Assembly (NCBI GenBank): GCA_002898275.1
Contig: BEIQ01000002.1
Coordinates: 310,001-374,000 of the forward strand
Origin: a bacterium HR40
GTDB lineage: Bacteria; Pseudomonadota; Alphaproteobacteria; Geminicoccales; Geminicoccaceae
Length of the DNA stretch: 64,000 nt
Direction: 5' to 3'
Shown: piece by piece, positions 1 to 8,847 of the stretch
Numbering within the stretch: the stretch's first letter is position 1
Layout: each line of letters starts with the position of its first letter
The notes under the pieces: model-generated
What the model was told of the DNA's origin: nothing
What the model saw: the letters and a program-made list of their open reading frames with translations, nothing else
Database searches by the model: none
Position numbers and translations under genes: made by a program

Positions 1-535
1 GGGTCGCGCCATCGTGTTCGAGGGCCCGGAAGACTATCACGCCCGCATCGACGATCCGTCGCTCGATATAGACGAGAATTGTTTCCTCTTCATCAGGAAC
101 TGCGGGCCGGTCGGATATCCGGGTGCAGCCGAGGTCGTGAACATGCGCCCGCCGGCAGCGCTGCTCAAGAAAGGTATCCGGGCGCTGCCGACCATCGGCG
201 ACGGTCGTCAGAGCGGGACCTCGGAGAGCCCTTCGATCCTCAATGCCTCTCCCGAGGCGGCAGTGGGCGGCAATCTCGCCATCCTGCGCACCGGCGACCG
301 GGTCCGGCTCGATCTTACGCGGCGTCGCCTCGATGTGCTACTCACCCCGGAGGAGATCGAGAGGCGGCGGCAAGAACTCTCGCGCGAGCCGCCGAAGATC
401 CCGCCGAACCAAACGCCGTGGCAGGAGATCTATCGGACCTATGTCGGCCAGCTGTCGACCGGCGCCTGCCTCGAGCCGGCGGTGCTCTATCTCGACATCG
501 CCGCGACCAAGGGGTTGCCGCGCCGCAATCACTGA
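1..535 (+). CDS. Sugar-acid dehydratase, IlvD/Edd family (C-terminal part only)
   Basis: This is the 3' end of a gene that begins before the window; the frame is open from base 2. The residues read IVFEGPEDYHARIDD, then GPVGYPGAAEVVNM, then GDGRQSGTSESPSILNASPE. These are the conserved C-terminal blocks of the dihydroxy-acid / 6-phosphogluconate dehydratase family, Fe-S lyases that remove water from sugar acids or dihydroxy acids. The tail (TPWQEIYRTYVGQLSTGACLE, ending PRRNH) resembles the L-arabinonate/xylonate dehydratase branch more than IlvD of branched-chain amino acid synthesis; that sub-assignment is an inference. The catalytic N-terminal half and the cluster cysteines lie outside the window. 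The TPR gene follows within a few bases. Confidence 0.85.
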   Translation, partial: GRAIVFEGPEDYHARIDDPSLDIDENCFLFIRNCGPVGYPGAAEVVNMRPPAALLKKGIRALPTIGDGRQSGTSESPSILNASPEAAVGGNLAILRTGDRVRLDLTRRRLDVLLTPEEIERRRQELSREPPKIPPNQTPWQEIYRTYVGQLSTGACLEPAVLYLDIAATKGLPRRNH

Positions 536-539
536 GACC

Positions 540-1874
540 CTGTCCCGGGTCGCGCTCGCTTGGCTGCTGCTCGTCGCGTCGCCCCTAGCGGCTGCGGAAA
601 GGCTGGAGGGCGAGTGGGCCTCGGGGCTCGAGCAGGCCGCGCGCGCGGTCGAGAGGGGCGAGCTCGGGGAAGCCGAGAGCCTCCTGCGCAGGCTGCTCGA
701 GCGCTCCGCGGACAGCGACGCCGACCGGCTGGCCCGCGCCACGGCTCTCAACAATCTCGGCTTCGTGCTGTTCCGCCAGGACCGCCTCGACGAGGCACAG
801 CAGGCCTACGAGGAGGCGCTCGAATGGCGCCGCCGCACCGTCGGGCGCGACGACCCAGCCGTGGCGCAAGTGCTGAACAATCTCGGCGAGCTCGCGCGCA
901 CCCGCGGCGACACCGAGACCGCACTCGGGTTCCACCGCCAGGCGCTCGACATCCGGGAGAGGCTGCTCGGTCCGGATCATCCGGAAACGGCCCAGAGCCT
1001 CATGGCGATCGCCGTGCTGCTGGCCGAGAAAGGCCGGCCGGCGGAGGCACGGCCCTTCGCCGAACGGGCCCTTGCCATCGTCGAACGGGCCTTCGGTGGC
1101 AACGACCGCCGGGTCGCCGACGCCGCGATCGCGGTCGCGAGCGTCGCGGCCTATCTGGGCGATCTCGCGGCGGCCGAGGCCCATCTGCGGCGCGCGCTCG
1201 CCCTCTACGAGGCGATGCCCGCTCCCGATCCCGCGGCCCTGCGCACCACGCTCTTGCAGCTGGCGGAAGTCCTGCGGCGGAGCAAGCGCAGCGCCGAGGC
1301 GGTGCCACTGCTCGAGCGGGCGGTGGCCTTGGCCGAGCCCGAGCGCGCCCCTTGGGCGCCTTCGGCCGAGCGCGCCCGCATCCGCAACGATCTTGGCGTC
1401 AACCTCTTCGAGTCGGGCGAATTCGAACGGGCGCGGGCAGAACTCGAGCGGGCAGTCGAACTCTACGACGCCTCGCCAGGGGTCGATGCCGGCGACTCCC
1501 TCGCCGCGCTCGTCAACCTCGCTGCCGTGCTGGCGGCTCTCCATGCCAACGATGCCGCCATCGCCACCCTCGAGCGGGCGATCCGGCGGGCGGAAGGGCT
1601 CCCGGCAGAGCGCCGCGGCGAGCTCGCGCGCCTGTGGAACGATCTCGGCGCCCTGCAGTTCACCATGGGCCGGTTCGCCGAGGCGGCGGAGAGCCTCGGG
1701 CGCGCCGTGGAGCTCGCGGAAACCGCCTCGGGCGGCGACACCCGCGGCCTGCCGCTCTATCTGCGAAACCGCGCGGCCGCGCTCATGGAACTCGACCGCG
1801 AGGCCGAGGCCCGCAGTTTGATCGAGCGGGCGACGAGGCTCGAGAAAGCGGCGGCCGAACGCGGCGGGTCGTGA
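540..1874 (+). CDS. Exported tetratricopeptide-repeat protein
   Basis: About 444 residues. An N-terminal hydrophobic stretch (ALAWLLLVASPLAAA) ending in an AAA-type cleavage site indicates export to the periplasm. The rest is built of TPR helices: ALNNLGFVLFRQDRLDEAQQ, VLNNLGELARTRGDTETALG, RNDLGVNLFESGEFERARAE and WNDLGALQFTMGRFAEAAES are clear repeats of the kinesin-light-chain type. TPR domains are protein-protein scaffolds and no enzymatic motif is present. The start is uncertain: the frame continues upstream into the dehydratase gene, there is no ATG, GTG or TTG just ahead of the signal peptide, and CTG at 540, four bases after the dehydratase stop, is the best placed candidate. Partner unknown. 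Confidence 0.7.
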   Translation: MSRVALAWLLLVASPLAAAERLEGEWASGLEQAARAVERGELGEAESLLRRLLERSADSDADRLARATALNNLGFVLFRQDRLDEAQQAYEEALEWRRRTVGRDDPAVAQVLNNLGELARTRGDTETALGFHRQALDIRERLLGPDHPETAQSLMAIAVLLAEKGRPAEARPFAERALAIVERAFGGNDRRVADAAIAVASVAAYLGDLAAAEAHLRRALALYEAMPAPDPAALRTTLLQLAEVLRRSKRSAEAVPLLERAVALAEPERAPWAPSAERARIRNDLGVNLFESGEFERARAELERAVELYDASPGVDAGDSLAALVNLAAVLAALHANDAAIATLERAIRRAEGLPAERRGELARLWNDLGALQFTMGRFAEAAESLGRAVELAETASGGDTRGLPLYLRNRAAALMELDREAEARSLIERATRLEKAAAERGGS

Positions 1875-1879
1875 GCCGG

Positions 1880-1894
1880 GAGCGCTGCGCGCTC
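1880..1894. terminator. Hairpin between convergent genes
   Basis: GAGCGC (1880-1885), loop TGC, GCGCTC (1889-1894) form a perfect 6-bp stem between the convergent stops of the TPR gene and yejF. It overlaps the last codons of yejF. There is no T-tract, so intrinsic termination is not proven; a bidirectional pause or end structure is possible. Confidence 0.3.
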
Positions 1895-3512
1895 AGCCCG
1901 AGACAGCCTCCGGCTCGGCGACCTCGAGATCGAGGGCCGCAGCGAGCAGCGCCCGGGTATAGGCCGCCTGCGGCCGCTCGAAGATCTCGGCGGCGGGGCC
2001 CTGCTCCACGACCCGCCCTTCCTTCATCACGATGACCTGGTGGGCGAGCGCCCGCACCACCCGCAGATCGTGGCTGATGAACAGATAGGCGAGCCGGTGG
2101 CGTTCCTGCAGGCTGCGCAGGAGCTCGACGATCTGCGCCTGGACCGAGACGTCGAGGGCGGAAGTCGGCTCGTCGAGGACGACGAAGCGCGGCTCCAACA
2201 CCATGGCCCGTGCGATGCTGATACGCTGACGCTGGCCGCCCGAGAATTCGTGCGGGTAGCGGTCCATCATCTCGGGGTCGAGGCCGACTTCCTCGAGAAT
2301 GCGGGCGACGCGCTCGCGCCGCTCCTCCGGCGAGCGAACGAGGCGATGGACCAGCAATCCCTCTTCCACGATCTCGCCGACGGTCAGGCGGGGGCTCAGA
2401 CTGCCGTAAGGGTCCTGGAACACGATCTGCATCTGCCGCCGCAGCGGCCGCATCTGCTTCCACGACCAGCCCTGGATGTCGGTGCCGGCAAAGCGAATCG
2501 CGCCGTCGCTCGGGAGCAGTCGCAACAGGGCAAGGCCGAGGGTCGTCTTGCCCGAACCGCTTTCGCCCACGACCCCCACCGTCTCGCCTTCGCGCACCGC
2601 GAGGGACACCCCGTCGACCGCGCGAATCCACCCGACGGTGCGGCGCAGGAGGCCCCGCTGGATGGGGAAATGCACTTTGAGATCGCGCGCCTCCATGACC
2701 ACCGGGGCCTCGGCGCGGACCGCGGGCGGCCGCCCGCGTGGCTCGGCCGCGAGGAGATGGCGCGTGTAGGGATGCTGCGGCGCCTCGAACATGCGGGAAA
2801 CGGGCCCTTGTTCGACGATCTCGCCCTGGGTCATCACGCACACGCGGTCGGCCATCTTGCGGACGATGCCGAGATCGTGGGTGATGAGCAGCACCGCCAT
2901 GCCGAGGCGCCGCTGGAGGTCGCGAATGAGCCTCAGGATCTGAGCCTGGACAGTGACGTCGAGGGCCGTGGTCGGTTCGTCGGCGATCAGCAGATCGGGC
3001 TCGTTGGCGAGCGCCATGGCGATCATCACCCGCTGGCGCTGGCCGCCGGAAAGCTGATGGGGGTAAGAGGCGAGGCGGCGTTCGGCATCGTCGATGCCGA
3101 CGAGACGCAGCAGTTCGACCACCCGCTCGCGCGCCTGCTGGCGGCTCATCCGGCGATGGAGGATGAGCACTTCGCTCACCTGCTGCTCCACCGTGTGCAA
3201 CGGGTTGAGCGAAGTCATGGGCTCCTGGAACACCATGCCCACCCGGTTGCCGCGAATGGCGCGCAGCGTCGCCTCGTCCGCTCCCACCATCTCGCGACCC
3301 AACAGGCGGATGCTGCCCGAGGGGTGGAAAGCCCGTGGATAGGGCAAAAGCTGAAGAATGGAGAGAGCGGTTACCGTCTTGCCGGAGCCGCTCTCGCCGA
3401 CAAGCGCCAGGATCTCGCCTCGATCGAGCGAGAAAGAGACCCCGCGTACCGCCTCGACGATACGCCCTTCCATCCGGAAACTGACGGCGAGATTCGACAC
3501 TTCGAGCAGCAT
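1893..3512 (-). CDS. yejF: ABC transporter ATPase YejF (two nucleotide-binding domains)
   Basis: 539 residues holding two complete ABC ATPase domains in one chain. The first has Walker A GESGSGKT at 39-46, signature LSGGQ at 154-158 and Walker B LLIADEP near 174-180. The second has Walker A at about 316-323, FSGGQ at 423-427 and FVVLDEP near 443. Each domain is followed by the oligopeptide-transporter extension ([20 protein letters not shown]). This double-ATPase form is typical of YejF, which powers the YejABEF importer for peptides and peptide-nucleotide antibiotics such as microcin C. It lies last in a yejA-yejB-yejE-yejF run, 7 bp after yejE. It acts on the cytoplasmic face of the inner membrane. 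Confidence 0.93.
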   Translation of the reverse strand: MLLEVSNLAVSFRMEGRIVEAVRGVSFSLDRGEILALVGESGSGKTVTALSILQLLPYPRAFHPSGSIRLLGREMVGADEATLRAIRGNRVGMVFQEPMTSLNPLHTVEQQVSEVLILHRRMSRQQARERVVELLRLVGIDDAERRLASYPHQLSGGQRQRVMIAMALANEPDLLIADEPTTALDVTVQAQILRLIRDLQRRLGMAVLLITHDLGIVRKMADRVCVMTQGEIVEQGPVSRMFEAPQHPYTRHLLAAEPRGRPPAVRAEAPVVMEARDLKVHFPIQRGLLRRTVGWIRAVDGVSLAVREGETVGVVGESGSGKTTLGLALLRLLPSDGAIRFAGTDIQGWSWKQMRPLRRQMQIVFQDPYGSLSPRLTVGEIVEEGLLVHRLVRSPEERRERVARILEEVGLDPEMMDRYPHEFSGGQRQRISIARAMVLEPRFVVLDEPTSALDVSVQAQIVELLRSLQERHRLAYLFISHDLRVVRALAHQVIVMKEGRVVEQGPAAEIFERPQAAYTRALLAAALDLEVAEPEAVSG

Positions 3513-3519
3513 CGCGGCC

Positions 3520-4584
3520 TCAGCGAAAGGTCTTGCGCGGGTCCATGGCGTCGCGCACCGCCTCGCCGACGAAGACGAGGAGCGAGAGGATGGTGGCGAG
3601 CACCACGAAACCGGTGATACCGAGCCACGGAGCGTGCAGATTGTTCTTGCCCTGGGCGAGCAATTCGCCGAGCGACGGCGAGCCGGGCGGCAGGCCGAAA
3701 CCGAGGAAGTCGAGGGAGGTCAGGGTGGTGATCGAGCCGTTGAGGATGAAGGGCAAAAAGGTGAGGGCCGAGACCATGGCGTTGGGCAGGATGTGTCGGA
3801 ACATGATGACGAGGTTGGACACACCGAGCGCCCGGGCCGCGCGCACGAATTCGAAGTTGCGCACCCGGAGGAATTCGGCCCGCACCACGCCGACCAGAGA
3901 CATCCACGAGAATAGCAGCATGATGGTGAGCAGGAGCCAGAAGCTCGGGGTGAAGATGCTGGCGAGGATGATGAGCAGATAGAGGACCGGGAGGCCCGAC
4001 CAAATCTCGATGAAGCGCTGGAACAGCAAATCGACCCAGCCGCCCGCATAGCCCTGGATCGCTCCGGCGGCGATGCCGATGATCGAGCTCGCCAGGGTCA
4101 ACACCAGGCCGAAAAGCACGGAGATGCGAAAGCCGTAGATCACGCGAGCCAGCACATCGCGCGCCTGGTCGTCGGTACCGAGCGGATTCTGCCAGCTGGG
4201 CGGCGACGGCGCCGGACCGGGCAGATCGCGGATGACGGTGTCGTAGCGGTAGGGGATGGGGGGCCACAGGATCCACCCCTTCTCCTCGATCGCCGCCCGG
4301 ACGAAGGGATCGCGATAGTCGGCCTCGGTCGGGAAGTCGCCGCCGAAGGTGGTCTCCGGATAGGTGAAAAACACCGGAAAATAGAAGCGGCCGTCGTAGC
4401 GGATGCAAATCGGCCGGTCGTTGGCGAGGAACTCGGCGAACAGGCTGATCCCGAACAGCCACAAAAAGATGACGAGCGACCAATAGCCCCGGCGGTTCGC
4501 CCGAAAATTCTCCAGGCGGCGGATGCCGAGGGGTGTGAGACGCAGGCGAACGCCCAGGAAGCGGTACGGGATGCGCCGCGCCAT
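3520..4584 (-). CDS. yejE: ABC transporter permease YejE
   Basis: 354 residues. A first membrane span near 35-52 (LVIFLWLFGISLFAEFLAND) is followed by a long periplasmic insert containing FPVFFTYPETTFGGDFPTE and WQNPLGTDDQARDVLARVIYG, the usual YejE/DppC N-terminal block. A BPD-transport permease domain of about five spans follows. The coupling loop (EFVRAARALGVSNLVIMFRH) carries the EAA-type motif that docks onto the ATPase. The ATG at 4584 gives MARRIPYRFLG, a normal YejE start, 5 bp after the yejB stop. It pairs with YejB as the second channel subunit of the peptide importer. Confidence 0.93.
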   Translation of the reverse strand: MARRIPYRFLGVRLRLTPLGIRRLENFRANRRGYWSLVIFLWLFGISLFAEFLANDRPICIRYDGRFYFPVFFTYPETTFGGDFPTEADYRDPFVRAAIEEKGWILWPPIPYRYDTVIRDLPGPAPSPPSWQNPLGTDDQARDVLARVIYGFRISVLFGLVLTLASSIIGIAAGAIQGYAGGWVDLLFQRFIEIWSGLPVLYLLIILASIFTPSFWLLLTIMLLFSWMSLVGVVRAEFLRVRNFEFVRAARALGVSNLVIMFRHILPNAMVSALTFLPFILNGSITTLTSLDFLGFGLPPGSPSLGELLAQGKNNLHAPWLGITGFVVLATILSLLVFVGEAVRDAMDPRKTFR

Positions 4585-4589
4585 CGACC

Positions 4590-5687
4590 TCACACCCGTC
4601 TCGCTTCGAAGTCGATCCGCGGATCCACCAGCATGTAGGTGAGGTCCGACAGGAGATTGACGAGCAAGCCGAGCAAAGTGAAGATGTAGAGGGTGGCGAA
4701 CATCACCGGGTAGTCTCTGTTGATCGCGGATTCGAAACCCAGCAGGCCGAGTCCGTCGAGCGAGAAGATGACCTCGATCAGCACCGATCCCGTGAAGAAC
4801 GCGCCGATGAAAGCGCCAGGGAACCCGGCGATGACGATCAGCATGGCGTTGCGGAACACGTGTCCGTAGAGCACGCTCCTCTCCGTCAATCCCTTCGCCC
4901 GTGCGGTCATGACATATTGCTTGCCGATCTCCTCGAGGAATGAATTCTTCGTGAGCATCGTGAGGCCGGCGAAGCTTCCAATAGACATAGCCAAAACTGG
5001 CAACGTAATGTGCCAAAGATAATCGACGATCTTCATCGGCCAAGAGAGTTCGTGCCAGTTCTCCGACACCAGGCCCCGCAGCGGAAACAACTGGAAATAG
5101 CTGCCGCCGGCAAACAGAACGATCAGCAGTATGGCGAAGAGAAACCCCGGGACGGCGTTGCCGACGATCACCACCGTGCTCGTCCACACGTCGAAACGGG
5201 AGCCGTCTTTCACCGCCTTGCGGATCCCGAGGGGGATCGACACCAGGTAGCTCAGGAGCGTGGTCCACAGGCCGAGGGAGACCGACACCGGCAGGCGTTC
5301 GCCGATCAGTTCGAGCACGCTCCGGTCGCGGAAATAGCTCTCCCCGAAGTCGAAGGTGAGGTAGCGCCGCATCATCTCGAGGAAACGCTCGTGCGCCGGT
5401 CGGTCGAAGCCATAGAGCCGCTCGAGCTCGCGGATGAACTCGGGGTCGAGGCCACGGGCACCGCGATAGACGCCTTCGCCTCCGCTTTGGCCCGCCGGAG
5501 CCGCGGTCTCGCCCCGGGCGGCTCCCGTGAGGCGTGCGGTCGCCTCGACGCCGCGTCCCTGGATATCGGCGATGATGCGCTCGATCGGACCGCCCGGAGC
5601 GGCCTGGATGACCACGAAGTTGACGATCATGATGCCGAGAAGGGTGGGCACCATGAGGAGCAGCCGCCGCAGGATGTAGGCGCCCAC
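4590..5687 (-). CDS. yejB: ABC transporter permease YejB
   Basis: 365 residues beginning [20 protein letters not shown], the standard first span of DppB/YejB permeases. The next region has the family block [20 protein letters not shown] and [20 protein letters not shown]. It is followed by five membrane spans and an EAA-type loop ([20 protein letters not shown]). It ends with [16 protein letters not shown], the usual C-terminus. A Gly/Ala-rich insert near residues 52-75 ([20 protein letters not shown]) lengthens the first periplasmic loop slightly. It sits between yejA (32-bp gap) and yejE (5-bp gap), so it is almost certainly co-transcribed. With YejE it forms the inner-membrane channel. Confidence 0.93.
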   Translation of the reverse strand: MGAYILRRLLLMVPTLLGIMIVNFVVIQAAPGGPIERIIADIQGRGVEATARLTGAARGETAAPAGQSGGEGVYRGARGLDPEFIRELERLYGFDRPAHERFLEMMRRYLTFDFGESYFRDRSVLELIGERLPVSVSLGLWTTLLSYLVSIPLGIRKAVKDGSRFDVWTSTVVIVGNAVPGFLFAILLIVLFAGGSYFQLFPLRGLVSENWHELSWPMKIVDYLWHITLPVLAMSIGSFAGLTMLTKNSFLEEIGKQYVMTARAKGLTERSVLYGHVFRNAMLIVIAGFPGAFIGAFFTGSVLIEVIFSLDGLGLLGFESAINRDYPVMFATLYIFTLLGLLVNLLSDLTYMLVDPRIDFEARRV

Positions 5688-5719
5688 TCGTCAGCCTCCC
5701 TGCCGCCGCCCGAGCGCCG

Positions 5720-7555
5720 TCAACGCCCCGCACCTCGGGCTGCTTGGAGGGCGGCGAGCTTCGCGGGATCCACCCACCAGGCGAAGAGGTCGAGGTCGTG
5801 CCGCGGCAGCACGGCGGGTCGTCCGAACTTGTTCCAGTAGGCGACGCGCAGGTAGGGGATGTGCCAGTGCGGGATCACGTAATGACCCCAGAGCAGCACC
5901 CGGTCGAGGGCCCGGCAGGCAGCCACCAGTTCCTCGCGCGAAGGGGCCCCGATGATCCGATCGATGAGAGCGTCCACCACCGGATCGCAGACGCCAGCCC
6001 AGTTGCGACTGCCGGGGGTGTTCGCCGCCTCGCAGCTCCAGAAGTCGCGCTGCTCATTGCCGGGTGACAGGCTCTGACCCCAGACCCCGACGATCATGTC
6101 GAAGTCGAACTGATTGACCCGGTTCTCGTATTGCGCGGTGTCGACGGTGCGCACGCTCGCCTCGATGCCGAGGCGCGCGAGGTTCTGGACGAACGGTCCG
6201 ACGATACGCTCGAAGGCAGGGTTGACGAGCAGGATCTCGAAGCGCATGGGCATCCCGCTCGCCAGCTGCACGAGCCTGCCATCCCGCACGTCCCAGCCCG
6301 CCTCGCGCAGCATGCGCAAGGCCGTGCGGAGCTGCTCCCGCAGATTGCCGCTGCCGTCGGTCTTCGGCGGCTCGTAGCGACGGGTGAACACCTCCGCCGG
6401 CAGGCGGTCGCGGAAGGGTTCGAGCAAGGCGAGCTCCGCCGGCCCAGGCAGGCCCTCCGCCTCGAGCTCGCTGTTCTCGAAATAGCTGTCGGTGCGCGTG
6501 TAGGCACCGTAGAACAGCGTGCGGTTGGTCCACTCGAAGTCGAACGCATAGGCCAGCGCCGCACGGACTCGCCGGTCGCGAAAGATCTCGCGACGCGTGT
6601 TGAACACGAAACCCTGCATGCCCGCCGGCTGTTCCACGGGGATTTCTTCCTTGACGATCCAGCCGCGCTCGAGGGCCGGGCTGTCGTAGCCCGTCGCCCA
6701 CAGTTTCGCCGTGTTCTCGAGGCGGATATCGTACTGGCCAGCCTTGAACGCCTCGAGGGCGACGTCGCTATCGCGATAGTATTCGTAGCGGATCTCGTCG
6801 AAGTTGTAGCGGCCGCGGTTGACGGGGAGATCGGCTCCCCACCAATCGGTGACGCGCCGATAGACGATGGTGCGACCGGCGTCCACGCGCTCGACGCGAT
6901 AGGGTCCGCTGCCGAGCGGCGCATCGAGGGTCGCCCGCTCGAAGTCGCGCCCTTCGTAATAGTGCTTGGGCAGAACGGGGAGCTGGCCGACGATGAGCGG
7001 CAGCTCGCGGTTGGTGCCACCCTCGAAAAGAAAGCGCACCCGCCGCTCGCCGATTTTCTCCGCCTTGACGACGTTCCTGTAGTAGGCACGATAAAATGGA
7101 TGACCCTTGGACTTCAGGGTGTCGAAGCTGAAAATGACGTCCTCGACGGTGATCGGCCGACCGTCGTGCCAACGCGCCTGCGGCCTGAGATCGAAGGCGA
7201 CCCACGAACGGTCCTCCGGCACGAGGATGCTCTCGGCGATCTCGGCATATTCCGAAAAGGGCTCGTCCTGCGACTGTACGGTAAGCGTTTGAAAAACGAG
7301 CCCCAGCCCCGCCGCCGGCACACCCTTGAGGATATAGGGATTGAGACTGTCGAAGGTGCCGATGGCCGAGAAGATCACGGTGCCGCCCTTGGGGGCATCC
7401 GGGTTCACATAGTCGAAATGGCGGAAATCCGGGCCGTACTTCGGCGCGCCATGCATCGCGACGCCGTGCACCGGTGTCGGTTCCTCGGCGGCGCTGGCAA
7501 AAACCGCGGGAAGGGCGAAGAGCAGGAGGGCGAGCGCTGGGCGCGACAGCACCAT
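5720..7555 (-). CDS. yejA: Periplasmic peptide-binding protein YejA
   Basis: 611 residues from the ATG at 7555, which opens a good signal peptide (RPALALLLFALPAVFASAA) cleaved near residue 22. The mature protein starts VHGVAMHGAPKYGPDFRHFD and continues YVNPDAPKGGTVIFSAIGTF, diagnostic of YejA within the SBP_bac_5 oligopeptide-binding family. It delivers peptides to YejBE and is the first gene of the operon. The frame extends 18 codons upstream with an Arg-rich leader that would spoil the signal sequence, so the internal start is preferred. The 111 bp between this gene and the OmpA-like gene presumably carry the operon promoter; I see no clear consensus there. Confidence 0.92.
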   Translation of the reverse strand: MVLSRPALALLLFALPAVFASAAEEPTPVHGVAMHGAPKYGPDFRHFDYVNPDAPKGGTVIFSAIGTFDSLNPYILKGVPAAGLGLVFQTLTVQSQDEPFSEYAEIAESILVPEDRSWVAFDLRPQARWHDGRPITVEDVIFSFDTLKSKGHPFYRAYYRNVVKAEKIGERRVRFLFEGGTNRELPLIVGQLPVLPKHYYEGRDFERATLDAPLGSGPYRVERVDAGRTIVYRRVTDWWGADLPVNRGRYNFDEIRYEYYRDSDVALEAFKAGQYDIRLENTAKLWATGYDSPALERGWIVKEEIPVEQPAGMQGFVFNTRREIFRDRRVRAALAYAFDFEWTNRTLFYGAYTRTDSYFENSELEAEGLPGPAELALLEPFRDRLPAEVFTRRYEPPKTDGSGNLREQLRTALRMLREAGWDVRDGRLVQLASGMPMRFEILLVNPAFERIVGPFVQNLARLGIEASVRTVDTAQYENRVNQFDFDMIVGVWGQSLSPGNEQRDFWSCEAANTPGSRNWAGVCDPVVDALIDRIIGAPSREELVAACRALDRVLLWGHYVIPHWHIPYLRVAYWNKFGRPAVLPRHDLDLFAWWVDPAKLAALQAARGAGR

Positions 7556-7666
7556 GGAGGCATCCCTGGAACCGGGCGAGATAATGGCCCGCCGCCGGCG
7601 CCTTTCCAACCCTGGTGCACGCGCCGCGACCGCCGGACGGCACGGTCAGCTGCCCGTCTGCACTGG

Positions 7667-8338
7667 CTATGGCAGCGGTCGGAACTCGACGCGGCGGTTG
7701 ACGCCGTCGTACGGATCGGTTCCCGGTAGCGGCTGGCTTTCGCCATAGCCCACGATGCGCATGCGCTCGGGGCTGATCCCCCAACGCTCATAGAGATAGC
7801 GAGCGACCGCCAGAGCGCGCTGTTCCGAGAGCTGCTGATTGATCTGGTCGGCGCCCGAAGCGTCGGCATGGCCTGCGACCTCGATCGCGACCTCGGGGCG
7901 CTCCTCGCGCAGCATGCGGCCCACGGCGTCGAGATAGGGCAGAGAATCCGGCAAGAGGGCCGCCGAGCCCAGGGCGAAGTTGATGTTGAAGCCGACGCTC
8001 GCCCCTTCCGTCGCTGGCACGTCGGTCGTTGCCGGCGCTGCAGCCGTCGTGCTCGCGGGCGGCTGCTGAGGCGGCGGAGCGGGCGCCCCGAGCTTCGCCG
8101 GAGGGGGCGCCGCCGGTGCGGGACCCTCGGTCGAGGGATCGACGAAACGGATACCGCGGGTGCGCAGATTGCGCGTCTTCTGCCCCTGGCCGGGAAACAT
8201 GAGGTCGGCGAGCTCCGATGCCGAGGGCGCCTGACCGCGGAACAGATAGACCTCGCCGCCGAGGGCCGTCGGCACCGGCAGGAGCGAGGCGACGAGGAGA
8301 ACCGCCAGGATGTCGCGAGAACACGGCTTTGCCGACAT
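7667..8338 (-). CDS. Exported OmpA-family peptidoglycan-associated protein
   Basis: 223 residues. The ATG at 8338 is preceded by GGAGGAAGG and opens a signal peptide (ILAVLLVASLLPVPTALG, cleaved about residue 27). Residues 70-110 are a Pro/Ala linker. Residues 115-222 are an OmpA C-terminal domain: INFALGSAALLPDS, then EVAGHADASGADQINQQLSE with the peptidoglycan-binding Asp and Arg region, then VGYGESQPLPG and NRRVEFRPLP. It should bind the cell wall non-covalently in the periplasm. There is no lipobox and no N-terminal beta-barrel, so it is a soluble or anchored adaptor, not a porin. It is last in a leftward run of exported proteins next to the CsgG-like gene. Confidence 0.85.
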   Translation of the reverse strand: MSAKPCSRDILAVLLVASLLPVPTALGGEVYLFRGQAPSASELADLMFPGQGQKTRNLRTRGIRFVDPSTEGPAPAAPPPAKLGAPAPPPQQPPASTTAAAPATTDVPATEGASVGFNINFALGSAALLPDSLPYLDAVGRMLREERPEVAIEVAGHADASGADQINQQLSEQRALAVARYLYERWGISPERMRIVGYGESQPLPGTDPYDGVNRRVEFRPLP

Positions 8339-8423
8339 GGCCTTCCTCCACCGGCTGTTTCGGGAATCTGGCGGCATGCAAGCACCGCTGGCACGCGGGG
8401 CGCAGTGATGCCGATCACCCGCG

Positions 8424-8762
8424 TCAGCGGGCCGTCACGATGCAGACCGCATCGGCTACCGGCACCACCAGCACAGCCGCCCCCTGGCCGCCCTCGCGCT
8501 TGAGCCGCACGCTCGCATCGCTCAGCACGCTGCCGAGGTCGACGGCGCGGAACCCCCCGGCTTCGAAGATCTTGGATCCCTGCTGGAAGCAGACGGCGTC
8601 GAGGCGCTCGGCCTCGATCGCGAGCTGGCCGCCAGGCTTCGGCTGCGGGCGCGTGTCGATGCCGGCTGCGGCTGCGGTGACGGAGGTGGCGCTCGCCAGG
8701 AGGGCCGCGAGCAGGCCATGGCTGGCACGGTGACGCGCAGGTTTCACCTTGGTCTCTCCCAT
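8424..8762 (-). CDS. Small exported protein of unknown function (cysteine pair)
   Basis: 112 residues with a signal peptide (residues about 10-33, GLLAALLASATSVTAAAAG). The mature chain of about 79 residues begins GIDTRPQPKPGGQLAIEAER. It holds two cysteines, in DAVCFQQGSK and in VADAVCIVTAR at the C-terminus, which could form a periplasmic disulfide. I recognise no family. The gene reads leftward, 85 bp upstream of the OmpA-like gene and divergent from the DUF2807 gene. A perfect 14-bp palindrome lies in the 85-bp divergent spacer. The ribosome site is weak, so the start is only fairly sure. Given the company of exported proteins it may be part of the same surface system. Confidence 0.65.
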   Translation of the reverse strand: MGETKVKPARHRASHGLLAALLASATSVTAAAAGIDTRPQPKPGGQLAIEAERLDAVCFQQGSKIFEAGGFRAVDLGSVLSDASVRLKREGGQGAAVLVVPVADAVCIVTAR

Positions 8763-8807
8763 CTGCCGTGACGCCACTCGCTGCGGTGGGTGGCGCCGGG
8801 GAACTGC

Positions 8808-8821
8808 CCATGCTAGCATGG
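8808..8821. promoter_or_regulatory. Perfect 14-bp palindrome in divergent promoter region
   Basis: CCATGCTAGCATGG reads identically on both strands. It lies in the 85-bp spacer between two divergent genes for exported proteins (starts at 8762 and 8848). A palindrome of this length in so short a spacer is unlikely by chance, and the position suits an operator for a dimeric regulator. No regulator family can be assigned. Confidence 0.4.
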
Positions 8822-8847
8822 TCCGGTCGTCGAGCCGATGCCTCGCC

